From NCBI GenBank assembly GCA_002968845.1, contig PVBG01000009.1:62001-126000 (forward strand): 64,000 nt of DNA, read 5' to 3'. Position 1 is the first letter of the stretch, and every line of letters starts with the position of its first letter. Source of the stretch: Neorhizobium tomejilense (lineage in GTDB: Bacteria; Pseudomonadota; Alphaproteobacteria; Rhizobiales; Rhizobiaceae). A program made the translations under genes and the position numbers. This document shows, piece after piece, positions 43,012-52,649 of this stretch. The notes below the pieces were generated by a model. That model worked only from the letters and a program-made list of their open reading frames with translations. It did no database searches and had not been told where the DNA came from.

Positions 43012-43374
43012 ATGAACCGGGTATATAGCGCCATCGCCGCCTTCGCTTTTCTCGCTCTTCCGTCTGTTGCCCATGCCGCCGACAACCGTTGCGGCTGGAT
43101 CCAGAATCCGACGCCCGGCAACTGGTGGCTGGACGACGCCGAGGACACCTGGACGATCCGCACCCAGGGAAGCGAAGATGAGCCCGAAGGCATGGATCTC
43201 ATCCCGGACATTTCGGAACGCGACTATGTCCGCACCAACGGCAGCTACGGTTACGCTTGCGCCTGTATGAAGGTCGATACGGACGGCGACGGACAGATCA
43301 CCAAAATCTATTCGTTCAAGCAGCTCAAGCTCGCCCAGTGCCGCAACGACAAGGCGCTGAAATTCCCCGGTTAA
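43012..43374 (+). CDS. DUF4087 secreted protein
   Basis: A 120-residue protein with a cleavable signal peptide (about residues 1-22, ending VAHA) and the DUF4087 signature: CGWIQNPTPGNWWLDDAEDTW right after the cleavage site and YVRTNGSYGYACACMKVDTD near residue 80. Four or more cysteines suggest disulfides in the periplasm. No function is known. AGGAGG precedes the ATG at 43012; an upstream in-frame ATG would bury the signal peptide. It ends 22 bases from the convergent AraC gene. Confidence 0.85.
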   Translation: MNRVYSAIAAFAFLALPSVAHAADNRCGWIQNPTPGNWWLDDAEDTWTIRTQGSEDEPEGMDLIPDISERDYVRTNGSYGYACACMKVDTDGDGQITKIYSFKQLKLAQCRNDKALKFPG

Positions 43375-43396
43375 TCCCCGAGGATTTTAGGCCTCG

Positions 43397-44299
43397 CTAT
43401 TCCGCGGCGGCCAGGATCGCACCCACGTCACGCAGCGGTGATATGCCGTAGAGCCGGCTGTATTCGCGGCTGAACTGCGACGGGCTCTGGTAGCCGACCC
43501 GGTGGCCGGCGCTGCCGACATCGAGGCCCTCCAGCAGCATCAGCCGCCGCGCCTCGTGCAGGCGCAGCTTCTTCTGGAACTGCACCGGCGTCATCGCCGT
43601 AACCGACTTGAAATGATGGTGCAGCGAGGACGGGCTCATGCCGACATGGTCCGCCAGGTCCTCGATCCGCAGCGTGCGGTGGAAATTGGCGCGCAGCCAG
43701 GCGACGGCGCGGGCGATGCGGTTGCTGCGGCTTTCGGCGGTCGCGATATGAACAAGCCGTGCGCCGTCGGGCCCGCAAAGCACGCGATAGAGGATTTCCT
43801 GCTCGATCAGCGGCGCCATGGCCGCTATGTCAGCCGGCCGGTCCAGGAGGCGAAGCAGCCGCGTGGCTGCATCGAGCAATTCCGGAGGCGCGACGTTGGA
43901 GACGATGCCGCGCATGGCATCCGTGTCGGAACCAGGCCGTGGAACGTCTACCCGCTCCAGCAGCGCGGACAGGCGGTCCGTATCGATGGCAAGCGCGAAA
44001 CATAGGTGCGGCACCTCCGGGCTTGCGACAGTGACGCGCGAGGTCACCGGCAATTCGATCGAGGTGAGAAGATAATCGCCAACGCCGTAGGCGATCATCT
44101 CGTCCCCCAGCTTGACGCTCTTGGTGCCTTGCAGGACCAAACCGAGGCAGGGCCGGTAGTCCATATAGAGCGGTGCGGTTGGGACCGTCCGCCGGCTGAG
44201 CATCAGATTTCCAACGGCTGTGAACACTTCCCCATCCTTCTGAACGTGCCGCGCGGCAATCGAGGCCGCCTCGTGATAGGGATTGAAGGGCAGTGTCAT
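43397..44299 (-). CDS. AraC-family regulator (YqhC-like, with AraC_N effector domain)
   Basis: A 300-residue regulator with an N-terminal cupin-type effector domain (residues about 25-160, including YRPCLGLVLQGTKSVKLGDE) and a C-terminal double helix-turn-helix (about 200-295; FHRTLRIEDLADHVGMSPSSLHHHFK, then GSAGHRVGYQSPSQFSREYSRLYG). It most resembles E. coli YqhC, which senses electrophilic aldehydes and activates the divergent aldehyde reductase gene yqhD. Here too an alcohol/aldehyde oxidoreductase gene lies divergently (44488), so an aldehyde-responsive switch is inferred. Confidence 0.87.
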   Translation of the reverse strand: MTLPFNPYHEAASIAARHVQKDGEVFTAVGNLMLSRRTVPTAPLYMDYRPCLGLVLQGTKSVKLGDEMIAYGVGDYLLTSIELPVTSRVTVASPEVPHLCFALAIDTDRLSALLERVDVPRPGSDTDAMRGIVSNVAPPELLDAATRLLRLLDRPADIAAMAPLIEQEILYRVLCGPDGARLVHIATAESRSNRIARAVAWLRANFHRTLRIEDLADHVGMSPSSLHHHFKSVTAMTPVQFQKKLRLHEARRLMLLEGLDVGSAGHRVGYQSPSQFSREYSRLYGISPLRDVGAILAAAE

Positions 44300-44487
44300 G
44301 GAGCCTCCGGAATGAGCAGGTGACCGCTTTTCCTATGCCGACTTGCTCCTGAAACCAACAGGCGGGCGATCACTTTTGCAGGATCGTGCAAAAAGCTCGC
44401 AGGATCGCTCTAACGCCGTTGCGAGGTCCGGAGGCATAGTCCGCGCGTCCAATTCCCTCCCAACCCCAACAGATGAATGGAGCTCCC

Positions 44488-45534
44488 ATGGCTATTGCAA
44501 AAGGCTATGCCGCGACCGACGCGTCGAAACCATTGACGCCTTTCACCTTCGAGCGCCGCGAACCCAATGACGACGACGTCGTCATCTCGGTGCAGTATTG
44601 CGGCGTCTGCCATTCGGACATCCACCAGGCCCGCAACGAATGGGGCAATTCCCGTTTTCCGATGGTGCCGGGTCATGAAGTGGCCGGCGTCGTTTCGGCC
44701 GTCGGCTCCAAGGTCACCAAGTTCAAGGTCGGCGACCGTGTCGGCGTCGGCTGCTTCGTGAATTCCTGCATCGGCTGCGCCACCCGCGATCTCGACTACG
44801 AACATTTCCTGCCGGGCCTCACCCAGACCTATAACGACGTCGAGGCTGATGGCACGACGCCGACCTATGGCGGTTATTCGGATTCGATCGTCGTCAAGGA
44901 AGGTTATGTCCTCTCCTTCCCGGACAATATCCCGCTCGACGCCGGCGCCCCGCTGCTTTGCGCCGGTATCACGCTCTACTCGCCGCTGCGCCACTGGAAG
45001 GCCGGTCCCGGCATGAAGGTCGCGATCGTCGGCATGGGCGGCCTCGGCCACATGGGCGTCAAGCTCGGTTCGGCCATGGGCGCCGACATCACCGTGCTCA
45101 GCCAGACGCTGTCGAAAAAGGAAGACGGCATGAGGCTCGGCGCCAAGGACTATTACGCCACCAGCGACGCCGAGACCTTCACCAAGCTCGCCGGCACGTT
45201 CGACCTGATCATCTGCACGGTCGGTACGGCGATCGACTGGAATGCCTATCTCGGCCTCTTGAAATTCGACGGCTCGATGGTGCTGGTCGGCGTCCCGGAA
45301 CATGCGGTCCCGGTCCACGCCTTCTCGGTCATCGGCGGTCGCAAGAGCCTTTCGGGCTCGATGATCGGCTCCATCAAGGAAACCCAGGAAATGCTGGATT
45401 TCTGCGGCGAGCACGGCATCACGTCCGAGATCGAGAAGATCAATATCCAGGATATCAACGAAGCCTACGAACGCGTCATCAAGAGCGACGTGCGCTACCG
45501 CTTCGTCATCGACATCGCCTCGCTGGCGGTCTGA
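44488..45534 (+). CDS. NAD(P)-dependent zinc alcohol dehydrogenase, YahK-like
   Basis: A 348-residue medium-chain dehydrogenase. The catalytic zinc residues are Cys41 ([10 protein letters not shown]), His63-Glu64 (PGHEVAG) and a late Cys (LLCAGIT); the cofactor loop is [14 protein letters not shown]. It belongs to the YahK/CAD-like aldehyde reductases, mostly NADPH-linked. The usual structural-zinc lobe with four cysteines is degenerate (only C89, C94 and C97 remain, followed by [13 protein letters not shown]). GGAG lies six bases before the ATG at 44488. A strong terminator follows. Divergent from the YqhC-like regulator. Confidence 0.9.
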   Translation: MAIAKGYAATDASKPLTPFTFERREPNDDDVVISVQYCGVCHSDIHQARNEWGNSRFPMVPGHEVAGVVSAVGSKVTKFKVGDRVGVGCFVNSCIGCATRDLDYEHFLPGLTQTYNDVEADGTTPTYGGYSDSIVVKEGYVLSFPDNIPLDAGAPLLCAGITLYSPLRHWKAGPGMKVAIVGMGGLGHMGVKLGSAMGADITVLSQTLSKKEDGMRLGAKDYYATSDAETFTKLAGTFDLIICTVGTAIDWNAYLGLLKFDGSMVLVGVPEHAVPVHAFSVIGGRKSLSGSMIGSIKETQEMLDFCGEHGITSEIEKINIQDINEAYERVIKSDVRYRFVIDIASLAV

Positions 45535-45555
45535 CAGCCCAAAAGGTCGAAACAG

Positions 45556-45584
45556 AAAGGGCGGTCCACGGACCGCCCTTTTTT
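45556..45584 (+). terminator. Intrinsic terminator after the alcohol dehydrogenase gene
   Basis: AAAGGGCGGTCC (from 45556) pairs with GGACCGCCCTTT and runs into TTTTTT. It lies 21 bases after the stop codon. Confidence 0.92.
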
Positions 45585-45662
45585 ATTACGCCGACCATTC
45601 CCGGTCGCTGAGATGAGCACGCCATTCGAAACGATGCGGTGATCGTTTCCGGCCGCTTTTCC

Positions 45663-46736
45663 CTACTTCGGCAGCTTGTCGTCCACGCCTTCGACGTAGA
45701 AATTCATGCCGAGCAGGACGCCGTCCTGCGCCTTTTCGCCGGCAGGCAACCATGCGGTGCCGTCCTGCTTGTTGATCGGGCCGGTGAACGGATGCAGTTC
45801 GCCCGACTTGATCTTGGCTTCCGTCTCTTCCGCCATTGCCTTCACGTCGTCCGGCATGTTTGTATAGGGCGCCATGGTCAGGATGCCGTCCTTCAGGCCA
45901 TCCCAGATCTGCTCGGACTTCCAGGTGCCGTCGAGCAGTGCCTGGGCGCGCTTGATGTAATAGGCGCCCCAGGTGTCGACGATGGCGGTCAGCTGCGTCT
46001 TCGGGCCGGCCGCGATCATGTCGGAGGCCTGGCCGAAGGCGAGGATGCCGCGCTCGGAGGCGACCTGCATCGGAGCGGTCGTATCGGTGTGCTGGGTCAG
46101 GATGTCGACGCCCTGGTCGATCAGCGCCTTGGCGGCATCGGCTTCCTTGCCCGGGTCGAACCAGGTATTGGCCCAGACGACCTTCAGCTTGAAGTTCGGA
46201 TTGATCGACCTGGCGCCCAGTTCGAAGGCGTTGATGCCCATCACCACTTCCGGAATCGGGAAGGAGGCGATGTAGCCGGCGACGCCCTTCTTCGACATCT
46301 TCGCGGCAATCTGGCCCTGGATATAACGGCCTTCGTAGAAGCGCGAATTGTAGGTCGCGAGGTTCGGCCCAGCCTTGAAGCCGGTCGCATGCTCGAACTT
46401 CACATCGGGAAATTTCGCGGCGACCTTGACGGTGGCATCCATGAAGCCGAAGGACGTCGTGAAGACCAGCGAGCAGCCGGAACGGGCCATGCGCTCGATC
46501 GCGCGTTCTGCATCCGGGCCTTCCGGCACGTTTTCGAGGAAGGGCGTTTCGACCTTGGCGCCGAGTGCCTTGTCGAGCTGCTGGCGACCGAGGTCATGGG
46601 CCTGGGTCCAACCACCATCCGTCTTGGACCCGACGTAGATGAAGCAGACCTTCTTCTTCTCCTGAGCCACGGCGCCGGTCGAAAAACCGCCCATCAGGGC
46701 GGCCGATGCGGCAAGGGCGATAATCAGTTTCTTCAT
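45663..46736 (-). CDS. BMP-family ABC transporter substrate-binding protein (nucleoside/purine type)
   Basis: A 357-residue periplasmic protein with a signal peptide (residues 1-24, ending AVAQ). The BMP/PnrA fold is shown by VCFIYVGSKTDGGWTQAHDLGRQ, then FTTSFGFMDATVKVA, then GYIASFPIPEVVMGINAFELGA. Such proteins deliver purine nucleosides to the membrane complex. The gene is the last of the operon (ATPase, permease, permease, binding protein), 47 bases behind the second permease. The substrate is inferred from the family only; no nucleoside hydrolase or deaminase gene is next to it. Confidence 0.88.
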   Translation of the reverse strand: MKKLIIALAASAALMGGFSTGAVAQEKKKVCFIYVGSKTDGGWTQAHDLGRQQLDKALGAKVETPFLENVPEGPDAERAIERMARSGCSLVFTTSFGFMDATVKVAAKFPDVKFEHATGFKAGPNLATYNSRFYEGRYIQGQIAAKMSKKGVAGYIASFPIPEVVMGINAFELGARSINPNFKLKVVWANTWFDPGKEADAAKALIDQGVDILTQHTDTTAPMQVASERGILAFGQASDMIAAGPKTQLTAIVDTWGAYYIKRAQALLDGTWKSEQIWDGLKDGILTMAPYTNMPDDVKAMAEETEAKIKSGELHPFTGPINKQDGTAWLPAGEKAQDGVLLGMNFYVEGVDDKLPK

Positions 46737-46783
46737 TTCCTAACCTCTATTGGCTTGAAGACGTTTTGTTTTTGGTTCCGCGG

Positions 46784-47710
46784 TCACCGGTCGGGGACAA
46801 AGGGTTTCCCGAGCGAGGCCGGCGTATTGATGAGCGTCGTGCGACGATTATGCGAAATGATGATCAGCACGACAATAGTCGCCGCATAAGGAAGTGCGGA
46901 CAGGAACTGCGACGGGATGACGATGCCGAGGTTCTGCGCCACGATCTGCGCGTGCAGCTGGCCGATCCCGACGGCGCCGAAGAGGTACCCGCCGGCCAGA
47001 ACCCGCCATGGCCGCCAGGAGGCGAAGACGACGAGCGCGAGCGCGATCCAGCCGCGGCCGGCCGACATGTTCTCCACCCATTGCGGCGTGTAGACGAGCG
47101 AAAGCTGAGCGCCGGCAAGTCCGGCACAGGCGCCGCCGAACATGACCGCCAGGTAGCGGGTGCGGATGACGTTGATGCCGAGTGCGTGGGCAGAGGCATG
47201 GCTGTCGCCGATCGCCCGCAGCTTCAGCCCGGTCCGGCTCCTGAACAGGAACCAGTTGATGCCGACGACAAGCGCGATCGATACGTAGAAGATCAGGTCC
47301 TGACGAAAGAGGACGCGACCGAAAAACGGGATGTCCGAAAGGAACGGAAAGACGATCGGCTGCAGCTTGATGCCCGGCTGGCCGACGAAGGCCTCGCCGA
47401 TCTGGCCGGAAAGCCCGAGACCGAGGATGGTGAGCGCAAGGCCGGTCGCGACCTGGTTGGCCACCAGCGTCAGCGTCAGGAAACCGAAGAGCAACGAGAA
47501 GATCCCGCCGCCCAGAATGCCGGCGAGGATGCCGATATAGGGTGAGCCCGTCAGTTGCGCGGCCACGAAGGCGCAGGCCGCGCCCATGATCATCATGCCC
47601 TCGACGCCGAGGTTCAGCACGCCGGAGCGCTCGGTCACCAGTTCGCCGAGTGCGGCGAGAACCAGCGGGGTCGATGCGGTGATGACGGTGAGAAGGATCG
47701 CCTCGAACAT
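46784..47710 (-). CDS. ABC transporter permease, BMP/nucleoside type (subunit 2)
   Basis: A 308-residue inner-membrane protein with eight or more helices and the BPD_transp_2 (branched-chain/sugar-type) core: ERSGVLNLGVEGMMIMGA near residue 27 and GINVIRTRYLAVMFGGACAGLAGA near 200. It pairs with the permease encoded upstream, with which it overlaps by one base (TGATG at 47708-47712), to form the transmembrane channel. Confidence 0.9.
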   Translation of the reverse strand: MFEAILLTVITASTPLVLAALGELVTERSGVLNLGVEGMMIMGAACAFVAAQLTGSPYIGILAGILGGGIFSLLFGFLTLTLVANQVATGLALTILGLGLSGQIGEAFVGQPGIKLQPIVFPFLSDIPFFGRVLFRQDLIFYVSIALVVGINWFLFRSRTGLKLRAIGDSHASAHALGINVIRTRYLAVMFGGACAGLAGAQLSLVYTPQWVENMSAGRGWIALALVVFASWRPWRVLAGGYLFGAVGIGQLHAQIVAQNLGIVIPSQFLSALPYAATIVVLIIISHNRRTTLINTPASLGKPFVPDR

Positions 47711-48798
47711 CAGGCCTTCACCTCCGCCGTTTTCGCGCCTGCAAAGATCAGCCGGATCCTGTAGTGGATCAGCGTATCGCAGGACAGCACGAAGAAGAGC
47801 AGCAACCCTTGAAAGACGCGGCTGACCTTGTCCGAAATGCCGATCGACAGCTGCGCCGCCTCGCCGCCGAGATAGGTCAGCGCCAGCACGAGCCCTGAAG
47901 CGATGATCCCGAGCGGGTTGAGCCGCCCGAGGAAGGCGACGATGATCGCCGTGAAACCGTAGCCCGGCGAGATGACCGGCTGGACATGGCCGATCGAGCC
48001 GGAGACTTCCGAAATGCCGGCAAGCCCGGCAAGCGCACCGGACAGCAACATCGAGAACCACACCATGCGGCGGGCGGAGAAGCCGGCAAAGCGCCCTGCC
48101 CGCTCCGACTGGCCAAGCACCGAGACCTCGAAGCCCTTCAGCATGAAGCGCATCATGAACCAGAGCGCCACGGCGGCGGCGATCGCGAAGATGAAGGCCC
48201 AGTGGGCGCGGCCGGACGACAGGATCTCCGGCAGCACCGCTTCGATCTGAAAGCCCTTGGTCTGCGGGAAATTGTAGCCTTGCGGATCGCGCCAGGGCCC
48301 CCGCACCAGCCAGTCGAGATAGAGCTGGGCGATATAGACCAGCATCAGGCTGGTCAGGATTTCGTTGGTGTTGAAGCGGGTTTTCAGCAGCGCCGGTATG
48401 CCGGCATAAAGCGCGCCGCCGATCATGCCGAGGATCAGCATCAGCGGCAGGATCAGCGGCGAGTGCCAGGCCGGATACATGACCGGCAGGATCGAACCGG
48501 TAATCGCACCGATGGTGAACTGGCCTTCGGCGCCGATATTCCAGTTGTTGGACCGGTAGCAAACCGACAGGCCGACCGCGATCAGGATCAGCGGCGCCGC
48601 CTTGATCGCCAGTTCGTGCAGCGACCACACTTCCAGCAGCGGCTCGACAAAGAAGCTGTAGAGCGCGCTGACCGGGTTCTTGCCGAGCAGCCAGAACATG
48701 ATGGCGCCGAAAAGCAGCGTCAGCGCCAGCGCCAGCAGCGGCGAGAGGACCGAGAACAGCGTCGAGACGCGGGCACGCTTCTGGAGCTCAATGCGCAT
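47710..48798 (-). CDS. ABC transporter permease, BMP/nucleoside type (subunit 1)
   Basis: A 362-residue permease with about nine helices. Signatures are YRSNNWNIGAEGQFTIGAITGS (about 81-102) and the cytoplasmic coupling segment VLGQSERAGRFAGFSARRMVWFSML (about 228-252), shared with YufP-type subunits. It overlaps the ATPase gene by 11 bases upstream and the second permease gene by one base, so all are translated from one transcript. Confidence 0.9.
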   Translation of the reverse strand: MRIELQKRARVSTLFSVLSPLLALALTLLFGAIMFWLLGKNPVSALYSFFVEPLLEVWSLHELAIKAAPLILIAVGLSVCYRSNNWNIGAEGQFTIGAITGSILPVMYPAWHSPLILPLMLILGMIGGALYAGIPALLKTRFNTNEILTSLMLVYIAQLYLDWLVRGPWRDPQGYNFPQTKGFQIEAVLPEILSSGRAHWAFIFAIAAAVALWFMMRFMLKGFEVSVLGQSERAGRFAGFSARRMVWFSMLLSGALAGLAGISEVSGSIGHVQPVISPGYGFTAIIVAFLGRLNPLGIIASGLVLALTYLGGEAAQLSIGISDKVSRVFQGLLLFFVLSCDTLIHYRIRLIFAGAKTAEVKA

Positions 48799-50362
48799 GC
48801 GCCGTCTCCGGAATGGGATGGCTTTCGTGGATACCGCCCATCAGCAGACCGATGCGTTCCAAGGTCAGCGTGCCGGCCGGATAGGCCTTGGAGAGACTGC
48901 CTTCGGAGATGACGGCGATATTCGTCGCCACCTCGAAAATCTCGTCGAGATCCTGGCTGATCACGACGACCGCCGAGCCCGACCTGGCGAGATCGATCAG
49001 CGCCTGGCGGATGCGGCTTGCGGCGCCGGCATCGACGCCCCAGGTCGGCTGGTTGACGACGAGCACCGAGGGCTGCCGGTCGAGTTCGCGCCCGACGATG
49101 AATTTCTGGAGGTTGCCGCCGGAGAGCGAGCCTGCCTGCGGATCCTCGCCGCTCTTGCGGACATCCATCGCCTCGCAGATGCGGCGGGTGGCGGAGCGGA
49201 TCGCGTCGAAGCGGATGACGGAAAACGCGCCGCCAGACAGAAAGGCCTTCTTGTCCGACTGGCTGCGAGCGAGCAGGAGATTGTCCGAAAGCGCCATGGC
49301 CGAGACGGCGGCGTGGCCGTGGCGTTCTTCCGGCACGAAGCCAGCGCCAAGCAGGCGGCGGCCGTTGATGCCGGTGCGGCCGACCGCCTTGCCCCGGATG
49401 TGGATCGCCTCGTCTTCGGCGACCGGATATTCGCCCGAGAGCGCATCGAAGAGTTCGCCCTGTCCGTTGCCCGCAACGCCGGCAATCGCCAGCACCTCTC
49501 CGGCCCGGACCTTCATGGCGATGTTCTTCAGCGAGACCGCAAAGGGCGTGCGCGCCGGAACCGAAAGATTGCTGACCTCGATGCGGATATCGCCGAGTGC
49601 CGCTGCATTGTCCCGGTGGACTTCGGCGACGTCGGAGCCGACCATCATGCGGGCGAGCGAGGCCGGCGTCTCCTGGCTCGGATCGCAGGCGCCGGTGACC
49701 TTGCCGTGACGCAGGACCGTGGCGCGATCGCAGATGCGGCGCACTTCCTCCAGCCTATGGCTGATATAGAGAACCGATCGGCCCTCGGCCTTCAGCTTGA
49801 ACAGCGTCTCGAACAGCCGGTCGGCCTCCTGCGGGGTCAAGACCGAAGTCGGCTCGTCAAGGATGATCAGCTTGGGATTCTGAAGCAGCGCCCGGACGAT
49901 CTCGATGCGCTGGCGTTCGCCGACGGACAGGTCCGCCACATGCGCCTGGGGGTCGAGCGGCAGGCCATATGCCTTGGAAAGCGACGCGGCTTCGTCCGAG
50001 ATCCTGGCGAGCGAAATCTTCGGGTCGAGCGACAGCGCAATGTTTTCCGCGACCGTCAGTGCCTCGAACAGCGAGAAATGCTGGAAGACCATGCCGATGC
50101 CGAGGTGGCGGGCCTCGCCCGGCGAGGCGATCGTCACCGGCGCGCCCTGACAGAGGATCTGACCGGCGCTTGGCTGCAGCACACCGAAGAGCATTTTTAC
50201 CAGCGTCGATTTGCCGGCGCCGTTTTCACCGAGCAATGCGTGGATTTCGCCGGGAGCGATATCCAAATCGATCGCGTTGCAAGCCGCGAAGCTGCCGAAA
50301 AGCTTGGTCAAACCTCGAACCGACAGAAGCGGAACGGTCGCCGGACCCTCGGATAACGTCAC
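48788..50362 (-). CDS. ABC transporter ATPase with two nucleotide-binding domains (YufO/RbsA-like)
   Basis: A 524-residue protein with two ABC domains. In the first, Walker A is GENGAGKST (45-53) and the signature/Walker B are LSVGERQRIEIV and LIILDEPTSVLT. The second has a degenerate Walker A (GVAGNGQGEL), signature LSGGNLQKFIVG and Walker B VLVVNQPTWGVD, in which Asn replaces the expected Asp/Glu. This asymmetry is normal for the sugar/nucleoside ATPases. It is the first gene of the BMP operon. Confidence 0.92.
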   Translation of the reverse strand: MTLSEGPATVPLLSVRGLTKLFGSFAACNAIDLDIAPGEIHALLGENGAGKSTLVKMLFGVLQPSAGQILCQGAPVTIASPGEARHLGIGMVFQHFSLFEALTVAENIALSLDPKISLARISDEAASLSKAYGLPLDPQAHVADLSVGERQRIEIVRALLQNPKLIILDEPTSVLTPQEADRLFETLFKLKAEGRSVLYISHRLEEVRRICDRATVLRHGKVTGACDPSQETPASLARMMVGSDVAEVHRDNAAALGDIRIEVSNLSVPARTPFAVSLKNIAMKVRAGEVLAIAGVAGNGQGELFDALSGEYPVAEDEAIHIRGKAVGRTGINGRRLLGAGFVPEERHGHAAVSAMALSDNLLLARSQSDKKAFLSGGAFSVIRFDAIRSATRRICEAMDVRKSGEDPQAGSLSGGNLQKFIVGRELDRQPSVLVVNQPTWGVDAGAASRIRQALIDLARSGSAVVVISQDLDEIFEVATNIAVISEGSLSKAYPAGTLTLERIGLLMGGIHESHPIPETAHAH

Positions 50363-50509
50363 TGAACCCCCTCGTTCACCGCGTACCTACCTTCTTCGAG
50401 GTTTTTCAGGGCAACGCGACGTATTGACTTTGACGACATCCGGCGATCCCTCCGGACATTCTACTGATATTGATACCGTTTTTGTTGCTTCGCACAACAC
50501 TAAAGAAAA

Positions 50510-50528
50510 GGGCGTTTCCGGAACGCCC
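50510..50528 (-). terminator. Intrinsic terminator of pcs
   Basis: GGGCGTT (50510-50516) pairs with AACGCCC (50522-50528) over five bases. On the minus strand, TTTTCTTT follows. It starts just two bases beyond the pcs stop codon. Confidence 0.75.
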
Positions 50529-50530
50529 AA

Positions 50531-51259
50531 CTATTTTCCGAGACTGGGGAAAAGCTGCAGAACGCCGCCAATGCAATAGAGGTAGATGCCGCTCAATACG
50601 ACGCCGTAGACGACCCAGTCGGGTGTATCGAAATGCAGGAGCAGCGAATAGCCGCCGAGCGCGCACCAGATGAGGCCGACGGCCATATTGAGCGGGCGGA
50701 GCCGCTTGACGCGGACGGGATGCAGAAAGTTGATCGGCAGGAAGGTGAGGACAACCGATACGGAGACCACGACCAGAGCCGCCGTGGCGCTTGCATCTAT
50801 GACGAATAGCGTAAACACGACCATGTTCCAGACGACCGGAAAGCCGGAAAAAAAGTACTCGTCCGTCTTCATGCCCATGTCGGCATAATAAACCGCGCTC
50901 GAGACGACGATCGCGCCGGCGGCGACGAAAGACCATGGCTCCCCGATCATGCCGCTCTGGTAAAGCGCAAACGCCGGCAAAAGCACGTAGGTCACGTAGT
51001 CGATGATGTTGTCGAGCGTATCGCCGGACCAGTTGGGCAGGACTTCCTTGACCCGCACCTTGCGGGCGATCGGTCCATCGATACCGTCGACGAGGAGCGC
51101 CAGCCCCAGCCACCAGAACATGTCGACGAAGCGATGCTCGGCTGCCGCGACGACCCCGAGGAAAGCGAGGAACGAACCGGATGCCGTCAGGAGGTGAACC
51201 GAGAAGGCGCGGATTTCGGCATACGGAACTTTTTTGTAATTGAAGATTCGTCTGATCAC
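50531..51259 (-). CDS. pcs: Phosphatidylcholine synthase
   Basis: A 242-residue protein with about eight membrane helices. It condenses CDP-diacylglycerol with choline to give phosphatidylcholine and CMP, in the inner membrane. The bacterial-Pcs form of the CDP-alcohol phosphotransferase motif is intact: D61-G62...A65-R66, twelve residues, then G79-x3-D83-x3-D87. The N-terminus FNYKKVPYAEIRAFSVHLL matches rhizobial Pcs proteins. The start is a GTG (51257-51259) with GGGA ahead. Because it needs choline from the host or soil, it complements the methylation route suggested by the PmtA-like gene at 15307. Confidence 0.96.
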   Translation of the reverse strand: MIRRIFNYKKVPYAEIRAFSVHLLTASGSFLAFLGVVAAAEHRFVDMFWWLGLALLVDGIDGPIARKVRVKEVLPNWSGDTLDNIIDYVTYVLLPAFALYQSGMIGEPWSFVAAGAIVVSSAVYYADMGMKTDEYFFSGFPVVWNMVVFTLFVIDASATAALVVVSVSVVLTFLPINFLHPVRVKRLRPLNMAVGLIWCALGGYSLLLHFDTPDWVVYGVVLSGIYLYCIGGVLQLFPSLGK

Positions 51260-51446
51260 GCGTCAGTCCCGCCTTTCCCTTATCCGGCGAGGTATGCGGC
51301 CAATCACCGCGCATTGCAACCGGCTTGGCCGCGCCTCAAGACATAGAGCATTGCTTTTTCCATGCTGCGCTGCCGTGCCCCATGGATATGCCCGCCACGA
51401 AGCTCTAGATAATCGAGAGTACATTTTGCAGAGCAGGACGACGGAC

Positions 51447-52649
51447 ATGCAGCATTTCGAGATCGCCGTGGTGGGCGGGGGACTGGCCGGATCGGTTGCC
51501 GCACTGGCGCTCGCGCGTGCCGGCCGCATGGTGGCGATGATCGCGCCCTCATCCGAGAAAACCGACGAGCGTACGACCGCACTGATGGACCACTCCATTC
51601 GCTTTCTTGAACGACTTGGCATCTGGGAGGACATAGCGCCTTCCGCCGCGCCGCTTTCGGTCATGCAGATCGTCGACGGTACCAAGCGGCTGCTGCGCGC
51701 GCCGACGGCGCAGTTCCGGGCGCAGGATGTCGGCCTCTACGCCTTCGGCTACAACATACCGAACCGGGCGCTATCGGAAACGCTGGATGCGGCGGTGGCA
51801 GCAGAACGCAATATTACCAACGTCACCCAAACCGTCGAGACCTTCGATTTCTCGGCCGAGAGAGTGATGCTGACGCTGTCGGACGGCACGATTGCCAGCG
51901 CCGATTTCGTCGTGGGTGCGGATGGCCGCCAGTCGAAAGCGCGGGAGACGGCCGGCATCGGCGTGCGCCGCTGGTCCTATCCCCAGTCGGCGGTGGTATT
52001 GAACTTCGCCCACAGCCTGCCGCACGGCAATGTTTCGACCGAGGTCCATACGGAAAGCGGACCGTTCACCCAGGTTCCCCTGCCCGGCCTGCGCTCCAGC
52101 CTTGTCTGGGTGGTGAAGCCGGATGAAGCCCGCCGTCTCGTCAAACTTCCGACCGAGGAATTGTCGCGGCTGGTCGAAGACCGCATGCAGTCGATGCTCG
52201 GCAAGGTGAAGGTCGAAGGCAAGGCACAGGCATGGCCACTCTCCAGCCTGATGGCGGAGCGGTTCGGCAAGGGCCGGCTGGCGCTGATCGGCGAGGCCGC
52301 ACATGCCTTTCCGCCGATCGGAGCGCAGGGCCTCAACCTGTCGCTGCGCGACATCATCGCGCTTTCGGACCTGCTCGCCGCAACCGGCGACCGTCCGGTC
52401 CCTGCGGATGCAGGCGATCGCTTCAACCGGCGCCGCGGCCCGGACATCGTCAGCCGCACGGTCGGCGTCGATCTCCTCAACCGTTCGCTGCTGTCGGATT
52501 TCCTGCCCGTCCAGATGCTGCGTGCCGCCGGCCTGCACATCCTCAGCTACGCGCCGCCGCTCCGCAATCTGCTGATGCGCGAGGGGATCGAACCGGGTCG
52601 TGGGCTGCGGGCCGTCGTCGATGCCTTACGGAAAGAGATCCGGCGGTAA
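51447..52649 (+). CDS. UbiH/UbiF-family FAD monooxygenase (probable ubiquinone-ring hydroxylase)
   Basis: A 400-residue flavoprotein monooxygenase. The FAD motif GGGLAGSVAALALARAG is at the N-terminus, the middle motif is FVVGADGRQSKARETAGI (about residues 153-170), and the C-terminal FAD-ribityl motif is LIGEAAHAFPPIGAQGLNLSLRD. These place it in the UbiH/UbiF/UbiL group that hydroxylates the ubiquinone ring; the ring position cannot be told. The ATG at 51447 follows AGGA. Its 3' end overlaps the convergent AEC transporter gene by 24 bases. Confidence 0.85.
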   Translation: MQHFEIAVVGGGLAGSVAALALARAGRMVAMIAPSSEKTDERTTALMDHSIRFLERLGIWEDIAPSAAPLSVMQIVDGTKRLLRAPTAQFRAQDVGLYAFGYNIPNRALSETLDAAVAAERNITNVTQTVETFDFSAERVMLTLSDGTIASADFVVGADGRQSKARETAGIGVRRWSYPQSAVVLNFAHSLPHGNVSTEVHTESGPFTQVPLPGLRSSLVWVVKPDEARRLVKLPTEELSRLVEDRMQSMLGKVKVEGKAQAWPLSSLMAERFGKGRLALIGEAAHAFPPIGAQGLNLSLRDIIALSDLLAATGDRPVPADAGDRFNRRRGPDIVSRTVGVDLLNRSLLSDFLPVQMLRAAGLHILSYAPPLRNLLMREGIEPGRGLRAVVDALRKEIRR

